64,000 nt of DNA. Origin: Syncephalis fuscata. Taxonomy: Eukaryota > Zoopagomycota > Zoopagomycetes > Zoopagales > Piptocephalidaceae. Positions 17,619-28,567 of the stretch are shown here, in pieces. Location of the stretch: contig JAHLTZ010000003.1 in the NCBI GenBank assembly GCA_025786725.1, forward strand, positions 248,001 through 312,000. The letters run 5' to 3'. The translations under genes and the position numbers were made by a program. The notes beneath the pieces are model-generated. The model had not been told where the DNA came from. It saw only the letters and a program-made list of their open reading frames with translations, and did no database searches. Positions within the stretch are counted from its first letter, which is position 1, and the number at the start of each line of letters is the position of its first letter.

Positions 17619-19854
17619 TTAAGAAGTAATAATTGGTATAATAATAGTGCTCATTAAACAGTCTACTTCTCTTCTTCTTCGTCCCTTCGTCCTCTTCAGC
17701 AATACTGCTGGATAGCGATGGATTATTACTAGCTGATCTTGGTACAGAAAGTGAACCAGTTTATCAGCCGTTGCTAAAAAGTGATTGGCATCGGTACTAG
17801 TCGGGCTAGCCATAGATACAGTTGTTTCTGGAGCTGTTGCTGTATTGCCAGCGTATTTCCAACCACTTAGTACACTCATTCGACGCAAGACGCGATGAAT
17901 ACATTGCCTTCACTATCATTACTAGTGCTTGAGGAGGAGTATCGGTGCTTGGACTTGTTGCTATTGTGGCAGCCTGTGTAGAAACATTAATTTTATCTGC
18001 TGAATCGGTTGCTACACTCCTATAATTTATCCAACACCTGACATAACATCATTGGCGGCAGAGCGCGACATACTCATAGATTGATGTCGTCGCCATCTAC
18101 GCATGTAACCAGGACGTTCGTCAGTCTCTGAAGACAGTGTAGGTGATTTTGGTGGACTCGTCAAGATTGGCGATTTAGGTGTAATAGTGTTTGATAATGA
18201 TATGCTTGAAACAAGTCCTGCAGTCTTTGGTGGATCACGAAGTCGAGGATCATCCGTCTTATTGTTTGCAGAATTGCGCGGTGATAGCATTGATGGTGTG
18301 ACCATAAGCGATGAGCGACGACGGGGTGGAGGCGATTTTAACGGTTCTTCAGGCTTTTCGTAATCGCGTGCCAGTACATTAACAAGTTGCTTATTCTCCA
18401 TAATTCGAGAAAGAATTTTGTTAATATACAATGTAAGTGCCTTATTTTCGTCTTTAAGCGTCTTGACTTCACCGGCAAGCTTGGTATTTTCATTTTTCAA
18501 ACCTATAATAAATTGTTTGTTATAAATGTTTAAATAATTGTAATTAAACTACATACGATACTCCAATGAGTCTACAAGACCAGGCGCTGGACCAATACGC
18601 GGCGAGCCAGGCGGAGACATAGCCCGTGTAAGTTCAGTAGCTAGATCAAGTCCAAGTCCTGTTGAGGTAGAGGTGGCCGGCAGAGATGTCTAAATAGCCA
18701 ATGTATATATCAATAGCCATTAAAGCGTTGATGTGTAAATTACTTACTTCAGAGACTGAACGTAACATAAAATCGCCGTTCATTGTCTTTTCTTGAAGCA
18801 ATATTTGGTACGATTCATTATCTTCTTGAAGTGATTGATTTAAATCTTTTAGCTGTTTAATCTCTGTCTCCAAAATAGTAACACGTAATGCTTGCGCATT
18901 ATATTGATCAGTAGTATGTGTTATATTACTATGTTCCTATATATATATATTAATAAAATAAATAATCTAATAGCAGTAAAGTTGCTGTTTATTTACCTGC
19001 TCAATTCGATCACGTAGTTCAAGAATCAATTTGTCTTGTTCACGAATATTCTTTCGCGCAATCATTAATTCACGCTGCTGTGCCTTGGATTGCTCAGTGT
19101 TATCATGATCTCCGTTAGCAACTTGACGAGCGTCTAATTTAATTATAATAATTATAAATTAATTATGATTTATGGTTAATTGACACATTAATTAATTATT
19201 TAATGCCATTCTTGTATTTACTTACGTGCTTGTTGTTCCTGTTGTGTCTCCAAGGCACGATGCAATTGGCGCTGCAGTGTTGTAATTGATCCTGATGAGA
19301 AGACTCCTTTTCTGCCCATAAAGCACGCTCCTTTTCGATCATTTGAGCCTGCATCGCCTAGTTAATGATCTATCATCAGGGTCAATTCATAGCCACTTGC
19401 CTCTTTTTCCTGTAACTTTTCAGCTTCACGCTGGCGTCGAAGGCTTAATTGCACTTCCTGTTGAAGAGAATCATTTTCTTGCTGGTGCGAATAAACCTGC
19501 ATCTCTAAGCGCTCTCGCTCAGCTTGGACATCCTGTAGACTTTGATGGAGGTTTGTAATATACTAAAATAGTCATAATAAACATTGTTATATTTCCTTAG
19601 TAACTATTGTTTCTATACGTACCTTCTGGTCGTGTTCGTTATCTTTGGCCAGTTTAGCCGCTTGCTCCTTTAAAGTTTGCGCTTGCAAACGAAACTTTAT
19701 TGTATTTTCTACTGCATTAGTACGCAGGTTTTTTATGTTTTTGTTTATTTACCTGGTCGCTATCAATCTGTATTTGTTCTAGTTTATTGGTTAAAAGTGT
19801 TATGGCAGTAGCATCGTCATCAACTACAAGTTGCGACTCCATTTTCATGGTCAT
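17619..19854 (-). CDS. Long coiled-coil protein with Ser/Pro-rich C-terminal tail
   Basis: Start at 19854 (MTMKMESQLVVDDDA). Exons, high to low, are 19753-19854, 19623-19694, 19401-19562, about 19200-19357, about 18997-19132, and two to three more down to about 17.62 kb. Nearly all exons are heptad-rich and Gln/Glu/Lys/Leu-rich (for example LQEEVQLSLRR-type and LKDLNQSLQEDNESYQ), so the protein is a long coiled coil. A conserved-looking block follows (DSLEYRLMKNENTKLAGEV, DENKALTLYINKILSRIME). The tail has SPPPRRRSSLMVTP, PKSP and DERPGYMRRWRRH, suited to phosphorylation. The intron at 19358-19400 has a GCAAGT donor. Missing-base slips lie at about 19285 and 17770, so the exact C-terminus is uncertain. 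It resembles fungal M-protein-repeat-type coiled-coil proteins; function unknown. Confidence 0.75.
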
Positions 19855-20025
19855 GACAATAGTTCAGTACAAAGAGAATAAAAGACGTAAGGGGATATTA
19901 TTGTTTTGTTGTGGGCGAGATAACAACAGGAATGAACACAAGTTCCAGTTGTTGTTGTATTAAAGACAATGTCTGAGACCCAGAAAGGTATTTGGCTAAT
20001 ATCTACTCTAATCCCCCAGGGCAAT

Positions 20026-20220
20026 AAATCATTTTACGCAATCAATTGTAATGAATTGATTAGAGTAATTTGTGTTGAAATGATCATTCACAATAAATAT
20101 TTACGTAATATAATAACGTTATCGTTTCCATAGAATAGAATTAAATGTAATAGGACATTGTATTAGTAGTTGCTATTTTAAACATTTGAATAAAACTTAC
20201 TTTCAAAATCTAAAAAGTCT
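20026..20220 (+). repeat. Dispersed repeat, left module (copy D)
   Basis: Matches 4238-4430 in the same orientation, upstream of the coiled-coil gene. The right module that follows it at 4.5 kb is here about 650 bp further on and inverted (20866-21515), so the two modules have been rearranged relative to copy A. Confidence 0.6.
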
Positions 20221-20865
20221 CATTGAGACGAACCCACGTTCTCTGCGATGATTGTGTTAGTCTGAGATGGTCTGGCAAACTCAGCTGGTTTGCCATTTCC
20301 ATCCAGATTAATTCGGCAATGTGAAATTATAAGAATGTTGTATATTCTTATTTAAAAGTTGCTAATCTCCGTTGTGTATTAAATTTTGTATAAAGCTATG
20401 TTGTGATCTATTTTATTGTAGTAACTATAGATCACTATTTAGCTAATTCGTTTTGTATTACTTTAGCAGCTATATAAGCTGTGTTTTTTTTGTATTCTAA
20501 TAAGGTGATCAGTTTTATTAAAAATACTAAAGAAACATAGCTTATGGCTACTAGAGTAATACAGTAGATTTGTATTATGATTGGTTCTATATACAAAGGA
20601 TAGTTTAAAAATGGTATGTTTACAAGTATTTTATTTAACATTCAATAAACACTGTTGTTTATATACTGAATCTAATGCTTACAAGTTTAGTTGTCAATTA
20701 TAATATCATGTTTTATGTAATGACATTTGCTTAGGCATTGATATTCATCTTCTTATTTTACCAGTGACATTATTTATAAATATATTTAGATTTATTGTTT
20801 GTTGTTTGTCATTCTGATAACATTGTTCTATAATATATTTGCTTATATTGTTTGTTATCTATTTT

Positions 20866-21515
20866 TCTTATTACAGTTATTGTTTTATGATGACATATTC
20901 TATAATTATATTTCTTTTATACAATTGTTTTTATTATTTCTTTATTCTACTACTTGAACAATACCCTCATTTGTATCTCAATTTGTTCATAGTCTTTTTA
21001 TGTACAATGTCATTCGATTTATGACTTGTATATATTACATTATTTATTAATTAAACAAAAATAATATTTCTTTTGCAAACATTAAACAATTTACTAGTCA
21101 TTTATTGTTTTGTTTGGTGATCAAATGACTACATTTAATAATGTTTACACTTTTAAATTAAACCTCTTCTATTAAAAATAAAATTATGAGTAATTCACAT
21201 CAGGGTCCAAAATACTTATTATCGTAGATTTATTATCCAATATGCATATACTTAGTATACATATATACTCTATTCATTTATATCACTTTCAATATATTCA
21301 TACTATTCTATACTTCTACGATATACTAGGCACGTTCTATTTATTATATGCAGCAATATACTCCGCTCATTTCACTATATACATATAACTTAACGTCATT
21401 TTATATGCTTTTTTACTGTACATTGTTATTTTATATATCATTTATACTCCATAGCCTTCCTGCATCCAAAACTACTTTTATTTTTGTTCTAGCTTTATTA
21501 TTAACAAATGTCGAC
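20866..21515 (-). repeat. Dispersed repeat, right module (copy C, inverted relative to 4490-5150)
   Basis: Reverse complement of 4490-5150 over nearly the full length, about 15.7 kb away. The two form a large inverted-repeat pair flanking the ATPase, RING, BAHD and coiled-coil genes. The similarity is high enough (long runs of 20 or more identical bases) to suggest a fairly recent copy event or continuing gene conversion. Confidence 0.8.
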
Positions 21516-21626
21516 TAATTCCGCTCATTGATTATGCATATATATGATTAATAAATTAACATTGCTAACTTGTTCAATATTGCGTATTCATTATAATTTT
21601 TATCATTTTATTATATTGTTACTGTT

Positions 21627-21681
21627 GCTTAATTTAATTACAACGAAGCTTAAACTGAACTTCGTTGTACTTAAATTAAGC
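21627..21681. repeat. Long hairpin, 22-position stem with one mismatch and 11-nt loop
   Basis: GCTTAATTTAA (21627-21637), one unpaired T, TACAACGAAG (21639-21648), an 11-nt loop, CTTCGTTGTA (21660-21669), one unpaired C, TTAAATTAAGC (21671-21681). Twenty-one of 22 positions pair. A second GC-richer hairpin (GTCAGG to CCTGAC, 21689-21708) follows at once. It could be a small foldback element, a 3' processing signal, or a small-RNA precursor. Confidence 0.75.
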
Positions 21682-21980
21682 TTTTCTCGTCAGGGTCCTT
21701 TGCCTGACCCTCCATTTTAATTGCGACAGCATTATAAATACTTAATCTGCCGTCCAAACATTAAATAAACAATTTTTTCTACTTCCAATTACTTTTAGCT
21801 TATTTTCAGGTTTACACAGTTGAGACTCTTGTCTAAATTACTAAATAAAGCTATTTATTGGTAACAAAAGTGGTTAAGCTATTAAATTAATAATTTTTAT
21901 TGATTTAAACAATTAACATTTGACTAAGCTACCTTTATTGCTTTCTCTTCTATTTAGATTGCGTAGCAAAGTTTACAAAA

Positions 21981-22822
21981 TCATAAATCTGGTTTTGTAA
22001 CAATGGCATTGCTGATTAATAATTGAACAAACCAAAAGCATTGTTTGGAACTTGATACGTGAGTGGAATAAATAGCAATTGTCAAATGGTCTTGATTTTT
22101 GCCAAAGATATACCTAGAATGCATTGATCTAGCAGCTCCAACTACATCACCAAAACTAATGCCTTGGATGCGCCAGTTAAACTATTGATAAATATATATG
22201 TCGTATAATTAGCTTAGAAATTAATAATATGCAATGTCACTTACAAACTATCGATAGAAATAATTAAACACGTACAACGCATATTATTTAATTAATGTAT
22301 AGCTATTTAATATAAAATGTCACTTGCCAACCATTGATATTAGATTGTTAAACACACACAGCGCATAGCATGTAATTAGTTTATATCTACTTTATACAAA
22401 ATATCACTTACCAACTATTAGTATCATTATTGGATACGCATAGTGCATAATTAGCATATATTTAATCAATACATATTGTTATTTACCTGCTTAAATACAA
22501 GTCATCAAACATGCATAATACATAAAATATAATTGGTATGTAATCAAATAATATACAATTCCACTTACTAGCAGCTGTTATGTGTTATAATGGCCATCAT
22601 GTGTATAATATTGTCAATAAGTGTTGGAATAATAATCCATAATTACGACTTACGTTCTAATGATGCATTAGGTAAACATAGTGTTAATAAGTATACTAAT
22701 TTACATATTTATTGTAATTGCAACATACCACGACGAGCTAGAACTGGCTTAGTATCCACCACAATCATAGTGGCCACAAGAGCCACGACAATGGCACCGA
22801 CGACGGCAATAGAAAGCTTCAT
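21981..22822 (-). CDS. Small secreted protein gene with a tandem intron / microexon array
   Basis: Exon 1 (22822 down to 22729) encodes a clear signal peptide (MKLSIAVVGAIVVALVATMI, then VVDTKPVLARR). A 42-nt exon at about 22657-22698 keeps the frame (VYLLTLCLPNASLE). The last exon (22181 down to 21981) is open for 66 codons, starts FNWRIQGISFGDVVGAARSM and ends IVTKPDL, then stop. Between them lie six intron-like units of 63-85 bp. Each begins with GTAAGT, GTAAAT or GCAAGT and most end in AG followed by only 3 or 6 nt before the next donor (CTGCTA, CAG, TTG, TTT). This suggests microexons or recursive splice sites. The final junction is out of frame by one in my model, so either a base is missing or the splice pattern differs. 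The family is not recognised. A degenerate relative lies at 28950-29345. Confidence 0.55.
22190..22656 (-). repeat. Tandem array of six diverged intron-like units
   Basis: On the minus strand the units share a donor (GTAAGTGACATT-like), a CTAATTA-like branch region about 30 nt in, an ATGCGYTGTRYGTGTTTAA-like block, and an ATCAATAG-like acceptor. Unit boundaries coincide with splice-site consensus, not random positions, which implies that an intron plus its junctions was copied in tandem. Confidence 0.65.
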
Positions 22823-23000
22823 GGTAATACTGGATTGTTAAAAGAAACAAGTAGAATGGAAGATGGTATGTGTTTATTATAAATAATCCGATACATATGT
22901 GGTAGAAATCTACATATAAATTTGTACAGCATCATTACACAGCTCAACTACACGTCGCAAACTAGATCTATTGGCTTTAAAAAACAGCGACAATGCGCCA

Positions 23001-23265
23001 TCATGCTTCTATTGTCACTTTTACCGGCAAAATCAATTTCCATACTTGCATGCATTCCAAACAGTCCATAACATCAATGCAACAGTAACATTGATACGCT
23101 GTGATATTGCTTATTGCAGGATCTACCACTATGCATAGACTAGTCGTACTGTCTAGAGCTATGAGGATATACTGATTGGTTATACAAATACTTAGTTTGA
23201 CGTCATGTATATCAGTATTGGAATGGACAGCACATTGAGTTTACATAGATGTTACATTTGCTCAT
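23001..23265 (-). CDS. Cys-rich open frame, unidentified, N-terminus unresolved
   Basis: Reading on the minus strand, a frame is open from 23240 down to a stop at 23001-23003. The text looks protein-like (NTDIHDVKLSICITNQYIL, then SLCIVVDPAISNITAYQCYC, then CIDVMDCLECMQVW). It carries eight Cys in 79 codons and an N-glycosylation site (NIT). A second frame just upstream (from ATG at 23265; SKCNIYVNSMCC) would join it by one frame slip. No signal peptide is attached and no family is recognised. It may be a decayed or mis-sequenced secreted Cys-rich gene; the neighbours on both sides encode signal peptides. Confidence 0.35.
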
Positions 23266-23679
23266 ATCACTCCACGCATCATACAGTTATCGATATATCA
23301 AGTAAGATTTTAGTGAATCAACCGCGCAATAAGTGCTACTTGTAGTACAGCCCATAATAACTTTCATATTTACAAAAATCCAAATATGCCTGAATAGCTT
23401 TCATACTAAAAATAAATACAGCAAATTAAACATAACATACATATTAATGCTAGTATGGCTGCATACTATATATTGTTGCTATAGCGCTATACAGCCAACA
23501 AAAATACAGTTTCTACATTGCTAAAATTAAAGTAAAAATAATAGATTTGCACTATACATTCTAGATTATATGTGCGGTATAGCAATAAAAGAAATATGAC
23601 TGCCCCGACAATAAGAAATTCAATTCGATTTTATGCTCATTATAATATTTTAATTTAAAACCCTTGTTTCTGCAGCTTG

Positions 23680-24103
23680 TTAGGAAAAGTTTCTTATAAG
23701 CCTTTTTGTAATTGGCTCTGTTGGCCCACTAATCCAAAGAATAGCGCAGATGGCTGCATCATCATGGTTCTTGAGCGCCCATTCCACTCATTAACATGCT
23801 GCCCATAATCAGAATTTTTGACTTTTCAGCAAGATAGTCGATAAATTTGTTAATGTTGTTGCTAGATGTCCGCTGATAAATAAGCATACTTTACTGTATC
23901 AGACCACAAAGCGGCGACGCCATAATATTCCACGACGCTACTCGTAGCAAATAGCTTGTCAAGATATAGACCAGTGTCTACTGGCAATAGTTGTCGCATA
24001 AGACGGCCAATAGCATATGGGCATCGTGTCTCCATGCATCGGTCGTGCATAAACCGGCAACGGACAGCAAGATAGCTAGCGCAAATTTCTTTGAAATCAG
24101 CAT
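23680..24103 (-). pseudogene. Truncated S1/P1-nuclease-like secreted protein with lost metal ligands
   Basis: From the ATG at 24103 the signal peptide is MLISKKFALAILLSVAGLC then TTDA. The mature protein would start WRHDAH, matching the Trp1-x4-His6 zinc-site start of S1/P1 nucleases. Counting through one slip (near 23990), the motif ALWSDTVKYAY places Asp exactly at position 45, the next ligand in the family. Further on, DAAICAILWISGPTEPIT aligns with the family block around ligands 116, 120 and 126 (HxxxD...PLH). Here those positions hold Leu, Gly and Thr. Slips lie at about 23990, 23875 and 23770. It stops at about 140 aa against 270-300 for the family, so the C-terminal half is absent. 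Either a pseudogene or a non-catalytic secreted derivative. The family call rests on motif spacing, not a search. Confidence 0.6.
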
Positions 24104-25011
24104 GTTGAAAAGTGGTGCTAATAAATAATGTGTTATACAGTGTACGGATGGCTATTAAATCAAACATAAAGTGTAGCAGTAATCGACAATGTTGTAGCTA
24201 GCGTGTAATGTAAGAGTATATATGAATGAATTGTAAGTAAATATCGAGCACATAAATCAATTCAAACAATTCATTTTATAACCAAATAGCAGCACTTTCA
24301 GAACTTTGTTTAAATAAACAAATATACTAATGGTTTATTGCATTATGGGTAAGATTTCAAGTGTAAATCAGATTGACATCTACAAACAATAAGCTCAATA
24401 TGACTGTTTCATGTTGAAACTAACCAGTGCTTTTGGCGACTTTTTATGCATTCATTAAAAATAGTCATTTGTTTAATGTGCATAAGTGTTTATTTTTAGC
24501 AGCAAATGAATGGAAAAAGGAATGCACTTGATGGCTATAATTGAACATCGTAAATGCTATTAATATAGAATACACCAAAATCAGAGTATTAATCGCGTTG
24601 TATTTAATTAATGTATAGTCTGCACATGTCATGTATTCTAGCTAGTACACAACTGCACCAAGTTATAGCGCTAAAAATAGCCAACTTCTTATCTGAAATT
24701 AGTATCATTATTTAATGCTAAATAAGTCATTTTGAGTATTTTATTACTTGTTTTTGTTTTCCTAATAGCCGTTGGCCATTGAGTTTTCTACTTTCTTGCT
24801 AGTATAAGTCACTAGTCTGTAATACATTTATTTCTTGACATCATAAACACTGTTATCGCTTGAAACGTTTAATATAAAAGTATTTGACTGCATCACTTCA
24901 TATCTTTGCTAATATCAGTTTTATCCCACATTCTTATTAACAGCAATTACTCTTGTTTTCGTTAAACAAAACACTTTGTTAGCTATCTACTTAACAGCAA
25001 TAACCTACAAT
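24104..25011. other. Intergenic between the nuclease-like gene and the stomatin gene
   Basis: AT-rich, no ORF supported. The region should hold divergent promoters for both genes. A short CT-rich leader precedes the stomatin start (ATTCTTATTAACAGC, CTCTTGTTTTCG). Confidence 0.45.
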
Positions 25012-26336
25012 ATGGATCAATACTCGCAAGACATTGCTAGCTCCAGCTCTCCTAAGCCACAGCGTGTTATAGCCGCACAGCCAGGAGCTCAAGGAAACAT
25101 GCAAGTGTCATTTGCGCATGAAATTCCTCTTGGAAAACAGGGAGGCTATGGTAAGCGAACCGTAAAAAGCCAAGTCCAATAATTACTAAATAATGACTGT
25201 TATTGATTATAGCGCACATTATGAACGCTATTGGCTCGATTATTGGTGCATTTAGAGCAGTAAGTAATAATAAACGATACCTAATGTTTATTGATATATT
25301 TATTCTTCATCTAGATTCCATGCTGCTTATGTTGTCCAAATCCATATAAGGAGGTACATCAAGGTAAGTTGTTTGTAGTCCACATTTATTTTAGTGCTAA
25401 TATAAATGTTTTAGGATCGGTTGGTTTGATCGAACGGTTTGGTAAATATTACAAGACAGCCAACCCCGGTCTTGTCAATGTAAATCCTGTCAGTGAAAAG
25501 ATACGACGGGTCGATATTAAGATGCAAATCACTTCAATTCAAGATATATCAATTATGACTAAAGTGGGTGTTTAATTGATAACATAACAATGCTGCACAA
25601 CTTGCTAACCATGTTATCAAATCAATTTATTGTTATTAGGACAATGTTAATATCACAATTGACTGTGTTGTTTATTGGCACGTTGTAGATGTGTACCTTG
25701 CCACGTACGGCGTCACACAACTCGAGAAGGCTCTTTTGGAACGTGCTCAAACAAGTCTCCGTGCAATTCTTGGTGGGCGCTCATTGCAAGATTGCATTGA
25801 GAATTGTGAAAGTATTGGACAGTCATTAGGCGCTATGCTTGAAGAACCGGCTGCCTCGTGGGGTATTCGCGTGGAGAATACACTAATCAAAGACTTGCAA
25901 TTCAGCCAAGAACTCCAGCAGTCCCTATCTAGTGCTGCCACGCAGAAACGTATTGGTGAATCAAAAGTCATTGCTGCCAAGGCTGAAGGTAAGTTTGGCA
26001 AACTAGTAGCACACAGTGGCCTATTGGCTCGATATTGCGATAAAACAATGGCTAATACACTTGACTCGTGTTCCATCATATCTAGTCGACTCGGCTAAAC
26101 TAATGCGTGAAGCATCGGAGATTCTTAATACCCCGGCAGCCATGCAGATCCGCTATCTCGATACCATGGCACAGATGTCAAAGAGCGGCCAGACTAAGGT
26201 TATCTTTATGCCAGTTCCAGGTCCCGATGTCCAGGCAGGTGCGACAGACTCTCATGGTGGAAATGCATCTGGCAAAACACCCGCATTTACTCCTCAAATG
26301 GCGGCATTGACAGAGTACATGAGCGACCAGCGCTAA
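25012..26336 (+). CDS. SPFH/band-7 protein, stomatin/podocin-like
   Basis: A membrane scaffold of the stomatin family. Six exons: 25012-25150, 25213-25259, 25315-25363, 25415-25563, 25640-25988, 26086-26336 (about 327 aa). The N-terminus is polar, then comes a short hydrophobic hairpin-like segment (IMNAIGSIIGAF) and a Cys cluster IPCCLCCPNPY suited to palmitoylation. The SPFH domain follows: GSVGLIERFGKYYKTANPGL, IRRVDIKMQITSIQDIS, VVYWHVVDVYLATYG, then the coiled-coil TSLRAILGGRSLQDCIEN and RIGESKVIAAKAE. The C-terminal part reads REASEILNTPAAMQIRYLDT, as in stomatins. The start is the ATG at 25012; nothing in frame upstream is better. The intron at 25989-26085 keeps frame exactly. No frame slip is needed in this gene. 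Confidence 0.9.
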
Positions 26337-27008
26337 GTGTATGTATCGCATTGCCAATCATTATACTCATAGCTGCTTATAACTTTGATATGCTGTCTAT
26401 CATTGAATAAATACTAGAAATACTTGCTAGTATACCTATTTGGCATCTTTAATGGTAAACAGCCACTCCACACACTTCCATATAAGTCTTGTAAAAAATA
26501 AAACGCCATGTTTTTGTTTTAAAACACCATGTAACTGTCTCGTTACTGACTTGGTTTAAAACGTGATCAACGTGCCAGATCACTGTGCGTTTTACTATGT
26601 ATCAGCTATGGTCAATCCATTAGAAGTTCCTTTTGACAAGCAAAGTGTATTTCTCATACATATTTTTGCAACTGAAACAGCAATCCGGTAATTCCAATGC
26701 TGCCATTGATGCAAACATGTTGATTGTTGTATTTTTAGCATTGACAAAGCATGTTGATTGGCTTAACGATCTCTTGACGATTATTTTCATATGCTTTTGT
26801 GCCCACTAGCGCTTCCTTTCGTAGAAACGTGTAATAAACATGGTATTTCATCTCTCCGTCGTAATGTATAAATACTGTCATGATTAGCTCGATTTGTACT
26901 ATACCGTATCCTTCAATCCTCCGTTACTTCACTTGCTTGACGCAAACTTAACGACTACCTCATTTGCTATCTAGAATAGAATCCCCATTATAGAAATTCA
27001 TTTTTATT
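26337..27008. other. Intergenic, includes promoter of the secreted gene at 27.0 kb
   Basis: Mixed composition with no supported ORF. The stretch TACTTCACTTGCTTGACGC (about 26923-26942) and a following C/T-rich leader precede the ATG at 27009. Confidence 0.4.
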
Positions 27009-28380
27009 ATGACAAGATTTTATAACTTTTTTACAATTGTGATGATTGGTACCCTGGTGGCACTAATTCAAACGGCAATGGCATATGTTCCTTACGAAAT
27101 ACGCATAGGTATAAAAATGTATATAACATTTATGTAATACTAATTTATATACTTGTTTGATAGATAATGTCGAACTCTTCAATGCCGGTGCGCGACATTT
27201 GGACGATCACAGTAACCAGGCTCAGTATAATATCACAGATTTAAAATGGTTTGGTATAGGAGAATTGGGAGCTTTTGCCAATGTTAAATGGAACAATCAA
27301 GATGGTATCCTTAATTGTAAACGGGACACTAATACAATCACAAAAGGATATCAGGTTTTTACTGTATGAACAAGACGGTATTGTAGTTGCATTTACTTAT
27401 TTATTATGATGTAGGCATTGGAAAAGGGCGAGAAAATGTTTTCTGACAAGCAAGCACCTGGCAGAAAGTACATCCAGCGCCCATTATCAAGATTTATTAT
27501 TCCAAGACCACCTGGAACTCACACCAGTGCCACCGACTGTTACATCCACGAAGATGTTCAAGGAGTTCCGCTTGGCCAATTTATAGCTAAGAAGACCTGG
27601 GAGGAAAAGCAGTATTTCTACCAGATATATTTTATAAAGTGACCCAAGGTGAGCCAAATCTATTGCACTAGCACCTACATGTTAGCTAATTTTTATATGT
27701 AGCAATTATGTACTGGCGCAGCCTTAACATTATGCATGCCGGCATTACTGAAAACAGTATGTATATTCATATTCAAAACATTGCATTCTAACATTGGTCT
27801 GTAGCTATTATGGTTGAGCAAATAACCGCAGACCACGTACGCGTCAAGGTTTATGATTATACAAGGGCAAGCATATTAGTTGGGCAAAATAATAATGTAT
27901 TTGAAAGCGGAAAGCTTTCTACGTTAAAAGAATTGAGTAGCAAAACGGCTACTGAAAAGTGCTACAATCAAAATGTAATGCTTAGTATGTGGTATACTAT
28001 GCAATCACTGGAGCTTATCCACCGGTCAGGCCAGAATCAAAACTGGAAGCTTACCGTTATTACAGACACATGTTCAAAGCGTACTAGATCCATCGTCAAC
28101 ACGATCCTCAGCTATTTTGAACAATCCAAAACAAAATCCTAGTGAGAAATTCAAAAATGTATGGAACCAAACACCGCAATATCCAACGGTTGCCAATGTC
28201 GCGCCATCAAACAAATTCCCTCTTATACAAACTATCGAGCCACTATTTACCGTAAAAAACACTGACTGCACAATTCCTTCTAATGTTTTGCACAAGTTGC
28301 TACCGCCTATGAGACCAATTGCAAACATGGGCAAATGGATGCATAACAAGTTTTCGAAACCAAAACAAGTAGTTGTATAG
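27009..28380 (+). CDS. Secreted orphan protein, five exons, family unrecognised
   Basis: Exons 27009-27108, 27164-27363, 27415-27648, 27703-27756, 27805-28380 (about 385 aa). The N-terminus MTRFYNFFTIVMIGTLVALI then QTAMA is a signal peptide with a plausible cleavage site, so the protein should be secreted. Later features are ITDLKWFGIGELGAFANVKW, a four-to-five Cys content, YWRSLNIMHAGITEN, and a repeated-looking pair of small exons, the short one (54 nt) coding for SLNIMHAGITE. The long last exon has MLSMWYTMQSLELIHRSGQ and WKLTVITDTCSKRTRSIV. The C-terminus is basic and Pro/Lys-rich (KPKQVVV). Two slips: about 27622 (one base missing) and 28120 in a TTTT run (one base extra). I recognise no domain. 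It lies among other signal-peptide genes, so an effector or lytic role is possible but unproven. Confidence 0.7.
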
Positions 28381-28567
28381 TTAAATAATAATAGATAGGA
28401 AATGATAGAAGAATGGACAAAGACTTGGTTATATTGGAAAAATACGTAAAAATTACAGTTAATTGGTCGCTGTTATGTTATATGGCATCGATGTTATATT
28501 TACTATAGCTAATACTATCAGTGGTCTTATTGCTAATGTGTCTTATTTTATTATTATGTCCAAATAA

